5,143 nucleotides of DNA from NCBI GenBank assembly GCA_027320785.1, contig DAHVKR010000130.1, positions 1 to 5,143 on the forward strand, given 5' to 3'. Shown here piece by piece: positions 1 to 5,143 of this stretch (its first letter is position 1; each line of letters opens with the position of its first letter). Origin of the DNA: Bdellovibrionales bacterium (lineage in GTDB: Bacteria > Bdellovibrionota > Bdellovibrionia > Bdellovibrionales > Bdellovibrionaceae). A program made the position numbers and the translations under genes. The notes under the pieces were generated by a model that ran no database searches, was not told the DNA's origin, and was given only the letters and a program-made list of their open reading frames with translations.

Positions 1-2
1 TC

Positions 3-335
3 GATCAATATGGAAATATGGATCCCGTTGGAGCCACAAAAGTCTGGACTGTCGACACAGTCGCGCCTGTTGTTTCAAATCTAGCAACAACAGTATCGAC
101 GAATTCAATAACAGTCACATGGACAACACAAAAAGCCGCTACAGACCAAGCCAACTATGGTGCGGGCGGAGCTCTTAACCAGATTACAACTGCATCCACC
201 GTCTACACAACAAGTCACTCTATACAATTAACTGGATTAACAGCCAATACCAGCTATTCTATTCGAGTGATGGGAAAGGATGCAGCCGGAAACTCTTATG
301 TGAGTAGTGTTATAACAGCTCGTACAAACAGATAG
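3..335 (+). CDS. C-terminal end of an Ig-like/FN3-repeat surface or secreted protein (5' partial)
   Basis: The frame is open to the left edge, so the ATG at 18 is almost certainly internal; 110 residues are visible before the TAG at 333-335. The first ~25 residues, with the signature DQYGNMDP...VWTVDTVAP, match the closing strand and linker of bacterial Ig-like repeats (compare the common pattern D-x-A-G-N ... W-T-V-D-T-x-A-P). The remaining ~85 residues look like one fibronectin type III domain of the purple-acid-phosphatase N-terminal flavour: VTWTT near the start, a YG motif, then LTGLTANTSYSIRV and KDAAGN. Such domains are extracellular beta-sandwiches used as spacers or for adhesion. The protein ends directly after the FN3 domain, with no sorting motif, membrane helix or beta-barrel visible. 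The full protein is probably much longer and repetitive. Its specific role (adhesin, glycan binding, enzyme appendage) cannot be read from this fragment. The next gene follows 28 bases later on the same strand. Confidence 0.85.
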   Translation, partial: DQYGNMDPVGATKVWTVDTVAPVVSNLATTVSTNSITVTWTTQKAATDQANYGAGGALNQITTASTVYTTSHSIQLTGLTANTSYSIRVMGKDAAGNSYVSSVITARTNR

Positions 336-338
336 AAT
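310..338 (+). promoter_or_regulatory. weak sigma70-like promoter candidate for the receiver-cNMP gene
   Basis: TTATAA (310-315) and TAGAAT (333-338) are 17 bases apart. The -10-like box matches the consensus at five of six positions, but the -35-like box matches at only three. It overlaps the last codons and stop of the FN3 gene and would give a leader of roughly 18 bases before the ATG at 364. No terminator hairpin is visible between the two genes, so read-through is equally possible. This is suggestive only; AT-rich DNA produces such matches by chance. Confidence 0.2.
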
Positions 339-363
339 AAACTTTTAAGAATAGGCACCTTGT

Positions 364-1107
364 ATGGACTTAGAGTTAAAACGCGTTTTCCTTATTGCGA
401 CTCATAATCAGCAATTAGCTGATTATTTGGCTCGAAAAATCAATGAACACATTTCTGATGCAACTGTATTTACAGCTCGAGATGGGATGGATGCACAATT
501 CAAGATTGATAATGCTCCACCTCATGTCCTTCTCGTAGATGGTGACCTACCGAAACTGGATGGATACTCTCTTGCTCATAAGCTCATCACAAATGAAAAA
601 TACCCAGATATTTCAGTTATCATTATGAGTGGCATTCCTGATAAAGAAGAGTTTGTCGATGAAGTTGTCACGGGCAAGGTTCAGTTTTTAACAGATCCTA
701 CTGATGAGGTTAGACTCAATCAAACTATTGCACGATCCCTCAATCGCCTTTCGGATATGAAAAATCATGGCTACCGCGTTCTTTTCTTTGTAACTGGCGA
801 CGTTCTGTTTAAGGAAGGCGAAATGGGACAATCTGCCTACATCCTGAAGTCTGGCGAGATGAAGGCTACAAAAAAAATGAATGATCATAATATTATTATT
901 GGGAAAATATTAGAAGGAGAGTTTGTCGGCGAGATGGCTCATATTAACCACGAACCTCGTTTTGCAACTATTACGGCCGTCAGAGACTGTGAACTAATTG
1001 AAATTCCATTTGGAACTTTGGATACTGTTCTTTTCACAAAGCCTTCGTGGGCCAAGGCCCTTGTTATGACTCTGTCCAAAAGACTTCGAAATGCCTTTAG
1101 AAATTGA
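364..1107 (+). CDS. receiver-like domain fused to cyclic-nucleotide-binding domain; no DNA-binding output domain
   Basis: A complete 247-residue soluble protein. An in-frame stop at 352-354 makes the ATG at 364 the only reasonable start; its ribosome site is weak (AGG at 353-355, 8 bases upstream). Residues ~6-126 have the response-regulator fold pattern: VFLIATHN (strand 1), LLVDGDLPKLDG (strand 3, with Asp59 where the phosphoacceptor sits) and VIIMSG (strand 4, Ser89). However, the acidic pair after strand 1 is replaced by Thr-His, and the strand-5 Lys of the usual KP motif is Asp111 (FLTDP). Residues ~137-245 form a cNMP-binding beta-roll: GDVLFKEGEMGQSAYIL, then VGEMAHINHEPRFATITA, with Glu190 and Arg199 at the same nine-residue spacing as in protein kinase A regulatory subunits. 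The chain ends after the C-helix, so there is no HTH, GGDEF or EAL domain. It probably acts through protein contacts, sensing a nucleotide such as cAMP. No partner kinase is adjacent. Confidence 0.9.
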   Translation: MDLELKRVFLIATHNQQLADYLARKINEHISDATVFTARDGMDAQFKIDNAPPHVLLVDGDLPKLDGYSLAHKLITNEKYPDISVIIMSGIPDKEEFVDEVVTGKVQFLTDPTDEVRLNQTIARSLNRLSDMKNHGYRVLFFVTGDVLFKEGEMGQSAYILKSGEMKATKKMNDHNIIIGKILEGEFVGEMAHINHEPRFATITAVRDCELIEIPFGTLDTVLFTKPSWAKALVMTLSKRLRNAFRN

Positions 1108-1110
1108 ATC

Positions 1111-1455
1111 TTATCTTAGAATCAACTGTACTGAACAAGACTGACAACGGAAACGTGCTTCGTCTTTAAAATGCATTTTTTTTATTTTATTTTCTTTGCC
1201 ACATGCAGGACAGTTAAAAGACAAGTTATCAATGCTGTGACTTTGCTTCATTTGATAAAAGAAAAAACCTATTCCTAATAGAAGAAAAAGGGGCACTAGC
1301 ACGAAGTGAAAAACAGGAATAAAAAGACTGATTAAAGCGAACCCCCAGAACATCAACATTTTCTTCAAGCTGGCTTTAATCTTCTCCTGCTGAGAACTCT
1401 CGATCACTTGTCCCTGAAAAGATGCTTTCTTAAAGTCATTCGTCATGATTTCCAT
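1111..1455 (-). CDS. small membrane protein with C-terminal zinc ribbon
   Basis: A 114-residue protein with three visible parts. Residues 1-30 are hydrophilic. Residues ~33-67 are a long hydrophobic stretch with Pro47 and Pro55, best read as two closely spaced membrane helices. The tail carries NCPACGKEN (Cys82, Cys85) and RCQSC (Cys104, Cys107), that is CX2C-X18-CX2C, a typical treble-clef or zinc-ribbon metal site. With a helical hairpin, both ends should lie on the same side, probably the cytoplasm. The ATG at 1455 is chosen because GGAG lies 10 bases upstream (1466-1469); the in-frame ATG at 1446 (Met4) is a possible alternative with a less suitable site. It is the last gene of the minus-strand run, 62 bases after the DUF429 gene, and its TAA is 3 bases from the stop of the convergent receiver-cNMP gene. 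I do not recognise a named family, and the function is unknown. Confidence 0.75.
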   Translation of the reverse strand: MEIMTNDFKKASFQGQVIESSQQEKIKASLKKMLMFWGFALISLFIPVFHFVLVPLFLLLGIGFFFYQMKQSHSIDNLSFNCPACGKENKIKKMHFKDEARFRCQSCSVQLILR

Positions 1456-1465
1456 TTTTCAAGGT

Positions 1466-1469
1466 CTCC
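1466..1469 (-). promoter_or_regulatory. ribosome binding site of the zinc-ribbon gene
   Basis: GGAG on the minus strand sits 10 bases before the ATG at 1455 and 19 bases before the alternative ATG at 1446. The spacing favours the longer protein. Confidence 0.5.
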
Positions 1470-1495
1470 ATTTCTACATTTTTAAATTGTCCACT

Positions 1496-1508
1496 TGGCA
1501 ACTTGCCA
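1496..1508. repeat. 13-base perfect inverted repeat in the gap before the zinc-ribbon gene
   Basis: TGGCAACTTGCCA is symmetrical around position 1502 (six-base arms, one-base centre). It lies in the 62-base gap between the DUF429 stop (1518) and the zinc-ribbon start (1455). As RNA it could only form a four- or five-base stem with a short loop, and no T-run follows on the minus strand, so it is not a convincing terminator. It could be a small operator, an mRNA hairpin, or chance. Confidence 0.3.
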
Positions 1509-1517
1509 CTCTCAAGC

Positions 1518-2405
1518 CTAGATGTCCAATTTTTCTTTGGGGAATTCAATCCAGTCTTCCTCATTGGGAAAGCCCTGCGGACGAGACTCTGTTTGGCCTG
1601 TATGCTGCAGAAAAAGCGTATAGGCACATATAAAGGCATCAAAAGCATGAACGCTTTGAATCATCGTATTCACATCGTCTTTGTACAGAAAGACGACGTC
1701 ATGCTGTTGAAGTGACGCTAAAATCTGACGACGGCAGGACTCCCCTAAAGCCGATTTTTTATAGGACCTCAAATCACTTTTTTTCATATGAAGATGACGT
1801 CCTATGCGCCAAACACTAAGAGGGGGAAAGACCTCGTACCAATCAGCCTGAAATCGGCGTTTTAAATAAGCAGCTCGAGCTAACAGAGGGGCCGAATTAG
1901 CTCCCAAGGCATGGGACATTTGAAAAGGCTCTTCAAGCTCTGTCAAAAGATAGCTTTCAACACAACGTTGAGTGTAAGGGGTAAAAATTTTTGCGGGTTT
2001 CTTCTTTTGCTTTGTTTTTTTATAGTGTTCCCAAAACCACAGAATGTGAGGCTTTTGACAAACCTCATAGCCTCCGCAGGACAGATCACACTGAAAACAA
2101 TAGGGTGGCTTCCATGGATTATCCACACCTACTGCCTCAACAACATTTTCATATTGATGAAGAGTCTCAATAATTTTGGCATCGGCCGAAAGATGAGACT
2201 CTGCTTTAATTGTATGGAATAAATGACTTAAAAAAACTTTTTTTTGTTCGGGGTAATACTCAATCAAAGCCAACGTAGCTTTATCTGTCTTACCCCCTGA
2301 TAAACTAAGACCTAAAAACTTTTTAGCAGATGTTCCTGTGGATTTTTTCCGCCCAATGGGTTGACGGGCTGAGTGCTCATGACTTGAAATCCTGCCTTTT
2401 GACAT
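1518..2405 (-). CDS. DUF429 family protein (predicted RNase H-like nuclease fold) with a four-cysteine cluster
   Basis: A 295-residue protein. After a basic, low-complexity N-terminus (1-28) come segments typical of DUF429: FLGLSLSGGKTDKATLAL (first hairpin, 30-47), AVGVDNP (second strand, Asp95), FTPYTQRCVES (141-151), YEVFPPLSVWRIG (190-202), and HAFDAFICAYTLFL with Asp256 followed by the C-terminal DWIEFP. The family is predicted to have an RNase H-like fold; activity is not established for most members. The first-strand Asp expected in that fold appears to be Ser34 here. Cys103, Cys106, Cys110 and Cys116 (CX2C-X3-CX5-C) follow the second strand and could bind zinc or an Fe-S cluster. The ATG at 2405 is the only usable start: an in-frame TGA lies at 2432-2430, no further ATG, GTG or TTG occurs before the conserved core, and a ribosome site precedes it. 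It overlaps the end of the GHMP kinase gene by 94 bases. The substrate is unknown. Confidence 0.85.
   Translation of the reverse strand: MSKGRISSHEHSARQPIGRKKSTGTSAKKFLGLSLSGGKTDKATLALIEYYPEQKKVFLSHLFHTIKAESHLSADAKIIETLHQYENVVEAVGVDNPWKPPYCFQCDLSCGGYEVCQKPHILWFWEHYKKTKQKKKPAKIFTPYTQRCVESYLLTELEEPFQMSHALGANSAPLLARAAYLKRRFQADWYEVFPPLSVWRIGRHLHMKKSDLRSYKKSALGESCRRQILASLQQHDVVFLYKDDVNTMIQSVHAFDAFICAYTLFLQHTGQTESRPQGFPNEEDWIEFPKEKLDI
2312..2405 (-). other. 94-base out-of-frame overlap between GHMP kinase and DUF429 genes
   Basis: The kinase stop (TAG, 2314-2312) lies 94 bases inside the DUF429 gene, read in another frame. The overlap encodes the kinase's last 30 residues (from Lys314's neighbourhood to Phe343) and DUF429 residues 1-31. 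That DUF429 segment is rich in Lys, Arg, His and Ser and precedes the conserved core. Both readings are free of stops. Confidence 0.8.
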
Positions 2406-3343
2406 ACTTGCGCTACCCTCTCCTGTCGCTCAGGTGTGCACCAAACCAGAATACATCCTCCGCCCCCAGCTCCGCATATCTTAACAGCCTCAGCTCCCGC
2501 CTCCAAAGTGATTTTATTTAAATGTTCAATCTCGGGACTTGTAAAAGCCGGAGCCAATCTGACACGAGCCTCAAATTCCTGGTTAAAAAGTTCAGGAAGA
2601 TTGTCCCATTTATTACTTAAGATTGATGCCTCCATGTTTTCACTAATCTTTTTAAGATCTGCGAGAGCTTGCAAAGTTTTCGAGTCTTTTTGAACAGAGC
2701 TCTTCATCACTTCGAAATTGTTTAAACCCGAATGATGCGATTTTCCCGTATAAACCAACATAAAATGATTCATAAGAGGAGACTTTTCAATTTCGTAAAT
2801 TTCCTGTTCGATGCCTGAAAAATTGTACTTCAATATCTGCAGCCCACCACTAACGGCAGGATAATAGTCTTGCGTTCCCGTCGGCGTATTCAAAACAAAA
2901 GCCTCAAGATTGTGAGCAACATTGACCATATGGTGGGAGCTTGAAAAATGAACTCCCATCCAATTTGAAAAAGCCTTCATCATAGAAATAGTTAGCGACG
3001 AGCTCCCTCCCAAACCTCCACCCACCGGCGACTCCGAACGAGTTGAGAGTTTAAAGCCCTCTGCAGGTTTGTAGTATTTAAGAAGAGACTGAAAAAGCTT
3101 AACTTGAGGATTCGAATCCTTTAGAGCCTCTGAAAGATTTGAATACTTTTGAGTCAAATTGAGATCTCGGGAATCCCATACAATCTCGGAAGATTTCAAT
3201 GGTTCAAGAGTCGCATAGGTCCACACATCAATTGCCACATTGATTGTCGTTGCCCCTCCAATAAACTGATGTAAGGGCCATAGGTCAAGCGTGCCCCCCG
3301 CCAGATCAACACGAGTTGGACTCTTGATTTCTATAGCTCTCAC
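2312..3343 (-). CDS. GHMP-family small-molecule kinase, heptose-7-phosphate/sugar kinase-like
   Basis: A complete 343-residue kinase with all GHMP hallmarks. Motif 1 is SPTRVDLAGGTLDLWPL (8-24). Motif 2 is the ATP loop SPVGGGLGGSSS (105-116). GTQDYYPAVSGG (156-167) carries Asp159 where related enzymes place the catalytic base. Motif 3 is KICGAGGGGC (288-297). The GGTLD and GTQDYY forms, plus VYTGKSHHSG (197-206), resemble D-glycero-D-manno-heptose 7-phosphate kinase (HddA-like) and related sugar kinases more than GalK, ThrB or mevalonate kinase. The fold phosphorylates a small alcohol or sugar phosphate with ATP in the cytoplasm. No other heptose or nucleotide-sugar gene is visible, so the substrate is uncertain. 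The start is GTG at 3343, sharing GTGA with the DUF4340 stop; GAGG (3351-3354) lies 7 bases upstream. Length is normal for the family, and the overlapping downstream gene does not truncate it. Confidence 0.9.
   Translation of the reverse strand: MRAIEIKSPTRVDLAGGTLDLWPLHQFIGGATTINVAIDVWTYATLEPLKSSEIVWDSRDLNLTQKYSNLSEALKDSNPQVKLFQSLLKYYKPAEGFKLSTRSESPVGGGLGGSSSLTISMMKAFSNWMGVHFSSSHHMVNVAHNLEAFVLNTPTGTQDYYPAVSGGLQILKYNFSGIEQEIYEIEKSPLMNHFMLVYTGKSHHSGLNNFEVMKSSVQKDSKTLQALADLKKISENMEASILSNKWDNLPELFNQEFEARVRLAPAFTSPEIEHLNKITLEAGAEAVKICGAGGGGCILVWCTPERQERVAQVCQKAGFQVMSTQPVNPLGGKNPQEHLLKSF
2416..2424 (-). promoter_or_regulatory. ribosome binding site of the DUF429 gene, inside the kinase coding region
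   Basis: AGGAGAGGG on the minus strand ends 10 bases before the ATG at 2405. In the kinase frame it contributes to codons for Gln-Glu-Arg-Val. A purine-rich site this good at the only available start supports real initiation there and translational coupling to the kinase gene. Confidence 0.6.
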
Positions 3344-4701
3344 TTTTTTTCCTCTTTCTGGGATTTGTCTGTGGATATTTTAGGAGGCTTCAGCTTAACA
3401 ATCTCTGGAAGCATGAGCTGATTAACCTGAGCATCATCAATTTGAAAAACTTCGCCAGATCTGTTTGTTTTTGCGTAAGCTTCATGATCCTTAAAGTCAC
3501 TCCACGAAAATTGAAAAATCAACTCATGATCAGCATTAAACAGCTGAATATCATTATTCATTTCCATTTGATGTGGAGGATGTTCCAAATAGTGATAAAC
3601 AGTCATTCGATTGAGCTTCTTCACCAGATCATCCGCCATGTTCAGACTGACAATCGCATTGGGATCTGGAGTTTCCTGCTCCCAGTGTCCATTCGTCATC
3701 ACAAGTGAAAAAGATTTGATTTTCGAATGGGCAACAATTCTTTTAACGTTTGATGAGTCAAACTGAAAAGGTTCTGTTTTATTTCTAAAATCGAGCACGT
3801 TCTTTGATTGTAACTCCTCTAAAGTTTGAGGGGGAAATCGAATAATCAAGTGCGTGGGCGATATCGCCGCAATCACATCCTTCGATTTGCTATCTTGATG
3901 AAGAAGAGCCTTCCATGTTTCTTTATCCATCTGAAAAGTAAGCGTTAATAAGTGCTTCCCAACAGGCCCATAGGGTCTCGTATCTGCAATAATGGATGTC
4001 CCTTTCGCCGTTGAAGCTTGAGTCAAAATTTCACGAACTGCATTTTGATCCAATTTCCAATTCGACTTCTGAGGCGAAAACCAAAACCCATCGGCATACT
4101 CAAATTCAGTCGTACCCTTATCATTATCTAAAGTAATTTTATTAACCTTAGATATAGAACCACGAAACAAGCGCAAGTTTCTAAATTGATCAATGGGCTT
4201 TGTTAAAAAAGTTGTCCATGTTTGACTACCCGTTAAAACTTCAGGGTGATGATCGACCTTTAAATAAACAAGCCCCTCAAAATTCTTTTTGCTGGAAATT
4301 TCTATCTCTTGCTTTTTTCCTGTATTATCAACAAGTGTTACAGTCCCAAGAGACGGCTTTAGTCCGTACTCTTTAAGATCTGTAGACTGGGGCTTAATTC
4401 GATCTGTTGCTTGCTCAGAAGTAATTTGATCTAAAAAGGACTCCACCACCTCATTATCAGCTTGATCCTGAGCAGGTTTCTCCATGTCCCAACCATCTAT
4501 GGTTCTTTTTAAGGATATCAGCGCCCCCGCACCTTTTTGAATTTCTATATTTTGAACTTGATCCTTCTTAAGGGTGATAATTTTATTTTCTACCTCTTTC
4601 TTATGGTGCTCATGAACTTCGCGTTTATACTCTCCAAAATAAGCATATAAACTGAGAGCTACGACAACACCTGCGAGCAGAATAAGACCTTTATTTTTCA
4701 T
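3340..4701 (-). CDS. DUF4340 protein, membrane-anchored extracytoplasmic partner of a GldG-like ABC transporter
   Basis: A 453-residue protein. One N-terminal membrane helix (about 5-22, after MKNK) is followed by charged residues and a long hydrophilic region, so the bulk should face the periplasm; there is no lipobox. The first module shows the DUF4340 pattern: GWDMEKP (70-76), EYGLKPSLGTVTL (111-123) and PIDQFRNLRLFR (169-180). Two further segments repeat the scheme: KVNKITL...GFWFSP (185-210) and NVKRIVA...GHWEQETP (318-344), each introduced by an FRN motif (173 and 305). The C-terminus is Lys/Glu rich. Members of this family are commonly encoded next to GldG-like ABC auxiliary proteins, as here (3-base gap), and their biochemical role is unknown. 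The strong ribosome site upstream lies within the GldG-like gene. The kinase start overlaps its stop by four bases. Confidence 0.88.
   Translation of the reverse strand: MKNKGLILLAGVVVALSLYAYFGEYKREVHEHHKKEVENKIITLKKDQVQNIEIQKGAGALISLKRTIDGWDMEKPAQDQADNEVVESFLDQITSEQATDRIKPQSTDLKEYGLKPSLGTVTLVDNTGKKQEIEISSKKNFEGLVYLKVDHHPEVLTGSQTWTTFLTKPIDQFRNLRLFRGSISKVNKITLDNDKGTTEFEYADGFWFSPQKSNWKLDQNAVREILTQASTAKGTSIIADTRPYGPVGKHLLTLTFQMDKETWKALLHQDSKSKDVIAAISPTHLIIRFPPQTLEELQSKNVLDFRNKTEPFQFDSSNVKRIVAHSKIKSFSLVMTNGHWEQETPDPNAIVSLNMADDLVKKLNRMTVYHYLEHPPHQMEMNNDIQLFNADHELIFQFSWSDFKDHEAYAKTNRSGEVFQIDDAQVNQLMLPEIVKLKPPKISTDKSQKEEKK
3351..3354 (-). promoter_or_regulatory. ribosome binding site deciding the GTG start of the GHMP kinase
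   Basis: GAGG on the minus strand is separated by seven consecutive A from GTG at 3343-3341. It lies in the last codons of the DUF4340 gene, whose TGA overlaps the GTG. The arrangement indicates termination-reinitiation coupling and supports GTG over later ATG codons, all of which would remove motif 1. Confidence 0.65.
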
Positions 4702-4704
4702 ACT

Positions 4705-5143
4705 CTAAGTTCTCCTCCTTTTGACGAAAAAAAAGATCGCAAGAATAAAAAGAGCTAAAGGAATTACAACCATGCTTATATAAAAAGCTCCCATGCGAGC
4801 TGTTGTAATTTGAAGATCCGTTCTTTCAACTTCCCGGGGTGTAATACTGATCAAATTATCTTCTTTCGCCAATTGGGAGACAGTATTCAGCGCCAGATCA
4901 CGATTCAAATTTTGATAAAGTAATTGGTTTGTTAAGAACTCTGTATCCCCATAAACAACCATTTGAAAATCTTTACTTCCACCGGGCCACTTTCCAGTTG
5001 CCTCAACACCTAGCTGAAAAGGCCCTTGGGAAAACTTACCCACTTGAATTTTAGGAGAAGGAAATGCTGACGCATTTTGGTCTGTTTTAATAAAGGCGTC
5101 GATTTTAACTCCACTCGGGACTTTTTCAGTTTTTAAGTTCATC
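4705..5143 (-). CDS. GldG-like ABC-transporter auxiliary membrane protein, C-terminal part (5' partial)
   Basis: The reading frame runs off the right edge, so the ATG at 5142 is probably internal; about 145 residues are visible. Recognisable parts are a periplasmic segment with FQLGVEATGKWPGG (42-55), MVVYGDTEFLTNQLL (61-75) followed by Asn-rich helix residues NLNRDLALNTVSQLAKEDN (78-96) and ISITPRE (98-104), then one membrane helix (about 118-140) and a short basic tail KRRRT. This is the usual ending of the 'ABC-type uncharacterised transport system' / GldG family (the asset VVxGDxxFLxN then xNxxLxLNxVxWLxxE..xISIxPK/R). Family members have a large periplasmic domain tethered by terminal helices and work with an ABC permease and ATPase; in Bacteroidetes GldG is linked to gliding, elsewhere the cargo is unknown. 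The ATPase and permease genes would be expected just beyond the right edge. The DUF4340 gene follows after 3 bases. Confidence 0.88.
   Translation of the reverse strand, partial: MNLKTEKVPSGVKIDAFIKTDQNASAFPSPKIQVGKFSQGPFQLGVEATGKWPGGSKDFQMVVYGDTEFLTNQLLYQNLNRDLALNTVSQLAKEDNLISITPREVERTDLQITTARMGAFYISMVVIPLALFILAIFFFVKRRRT
4711..4720 (-). promoter_or_regulatory. strong ribosome binding site of the DUF4340 gene
   Basis: AAGGAGGAGA on the minus strand precedes ATG 4701 by 9 bases. It lies within the last codons of the GldG-like gene, where AGG AGG AGA also encodes the Arg run of the basic C-terminal tail, so one stretch serves both purposes. Confidence 0.7.

Noticed and set aside
688..888. Minus-strand 66-codon frame antisense to the receiver-cNMP gene
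   Set aside because: The plus-strand gene has two recognisable domains across this region; the antisense frame has no motif or ribosome site worth noting.
1049..1060. GGGCCAAGGCCC inverted repeat within the cNMP domain coding region
   Set aside because: A two-base loop cannot form a stable terminator, and the codons are explained by Trp-Ala-Lys-Ala in the conserved C-helix area.
1104..1125. Possible bidirectional terminator hairpin between the convergent genes
   Set aside because: The stem is only four plus three base pairs around an A-A mismatch, is AT-rich, and lacks a T-run on either side.
1436..1648. Minus-strand open frame of 70 codons across the DUF429 3' end and the following gap
   Set aside because: Most of it is out of frame with the well-supported DUF429 C-terminus, it has no recognisable protein features and no good ribosome site, and it runs into the zinc-ribbon start. 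An 11-codon frame beginning at 1471 inside it overlaps the ribosome site of that gene and also lacks its own.
1445..1715. Plus-strand open frames at 1445-1633 and 1503-1715
   Set aside because: They are antisense to the DUF429 3' end and the zinc-ribbon start, have compositions unlike real proteins, and overlap one another.
2024..2140. Whether the Cys-rich region of DUF429 marks a fused separate domain
   Set aside because: The segment is short and continuous with the family's strand order (Asp95 before, PYTQR after), so it looks like a loop insertion rather than a fused domain.
1911..2222. Plus-strand 103-codon open frame antisense to DUF429
   Set aside because: The complementary strand carries clear conserved family motifs; this frame shows none and is a shadow.
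2436..2693. Plus-strand 85-codon frame antisense to the GHMP kinase
   Set aside because: It is complementary to the motif-3 region of the kinase (glycine codons give a proline run) and has no independent support.

Overview
The window is a gene-dense piece of a Gram-negative-type chromosome with moderately AT-leaning composition and no visible mobile element, RNA gene or CRISPR array. The mix of genes (an Ig/FN3-type surface protein, a stand-alone receiver plus cyclic-nucleotide-binding protein, and a GldG-like/DUF4340 pair followed by a GHMP kinase and a DUF429 protein) suggests a predatory or environmental delta-type lineage such as Bdellovibrionota. That placement is inference from gene content and general familiarity, not from a marker gene.

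Layout. On the + strand, the left edge holds the 3' end of a large secreted or surface protein, showing the tail of an Ig-like repeat and a final FN3-like domain (3-335). After 28 bases comes a complete 247-residue signalling protein (364-1107): a receiver-like domain with most of its active site eroded, fused to a cyclic-nucleotide-binding domain that keeps its key phosphate-pocket residues and has no DNA-binding output domain. It ends 3 bases from the last gene of a block on the opposite strand.

The rest of the window (1111-5143) is one run of five minus-strand genes reading right to left: the C-terminal part of a GldG-like ABC-transporter auxiliary membrane protein, a membrane-anchored DUF4340 protein, a GHMP-family sugar/heptose-type kinase, a DUF429 protein (RNase H-like fold) with a four-cysteine cluster, and a small membrane protein with a zinc ribbon. 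The junctions are tight: a 3-base gap, a 4-base GTGA overlap, a 94-base out-of-frame overlap, then a 62-base gap. The first three are those of a translationally coupled operon whose promoter lies beyond the right edge; the last gene may be co-transcribed.

How they may work together. GldG-like and DUF4340 proteins form the extracytoplasmic part of an uncharacterised ABC transporter; this pairing is known from other bacteria. The GHMP kinase would act on a cytoplasmic sugar phosphate or similar small molecule, possibly for envelope glycans. The roles of the DUF429 and zinc-ribbon proteins are unknown. The points most worth a second look are the degenerate receiver joined to an apparently intact cNMP domain, the three-module architecture of the DUF4340 protein, the 94-base overprinted gene junction, and the DUF429 variant lacking an expected first-strand acidic residue but carrying a Cys4 cluster.
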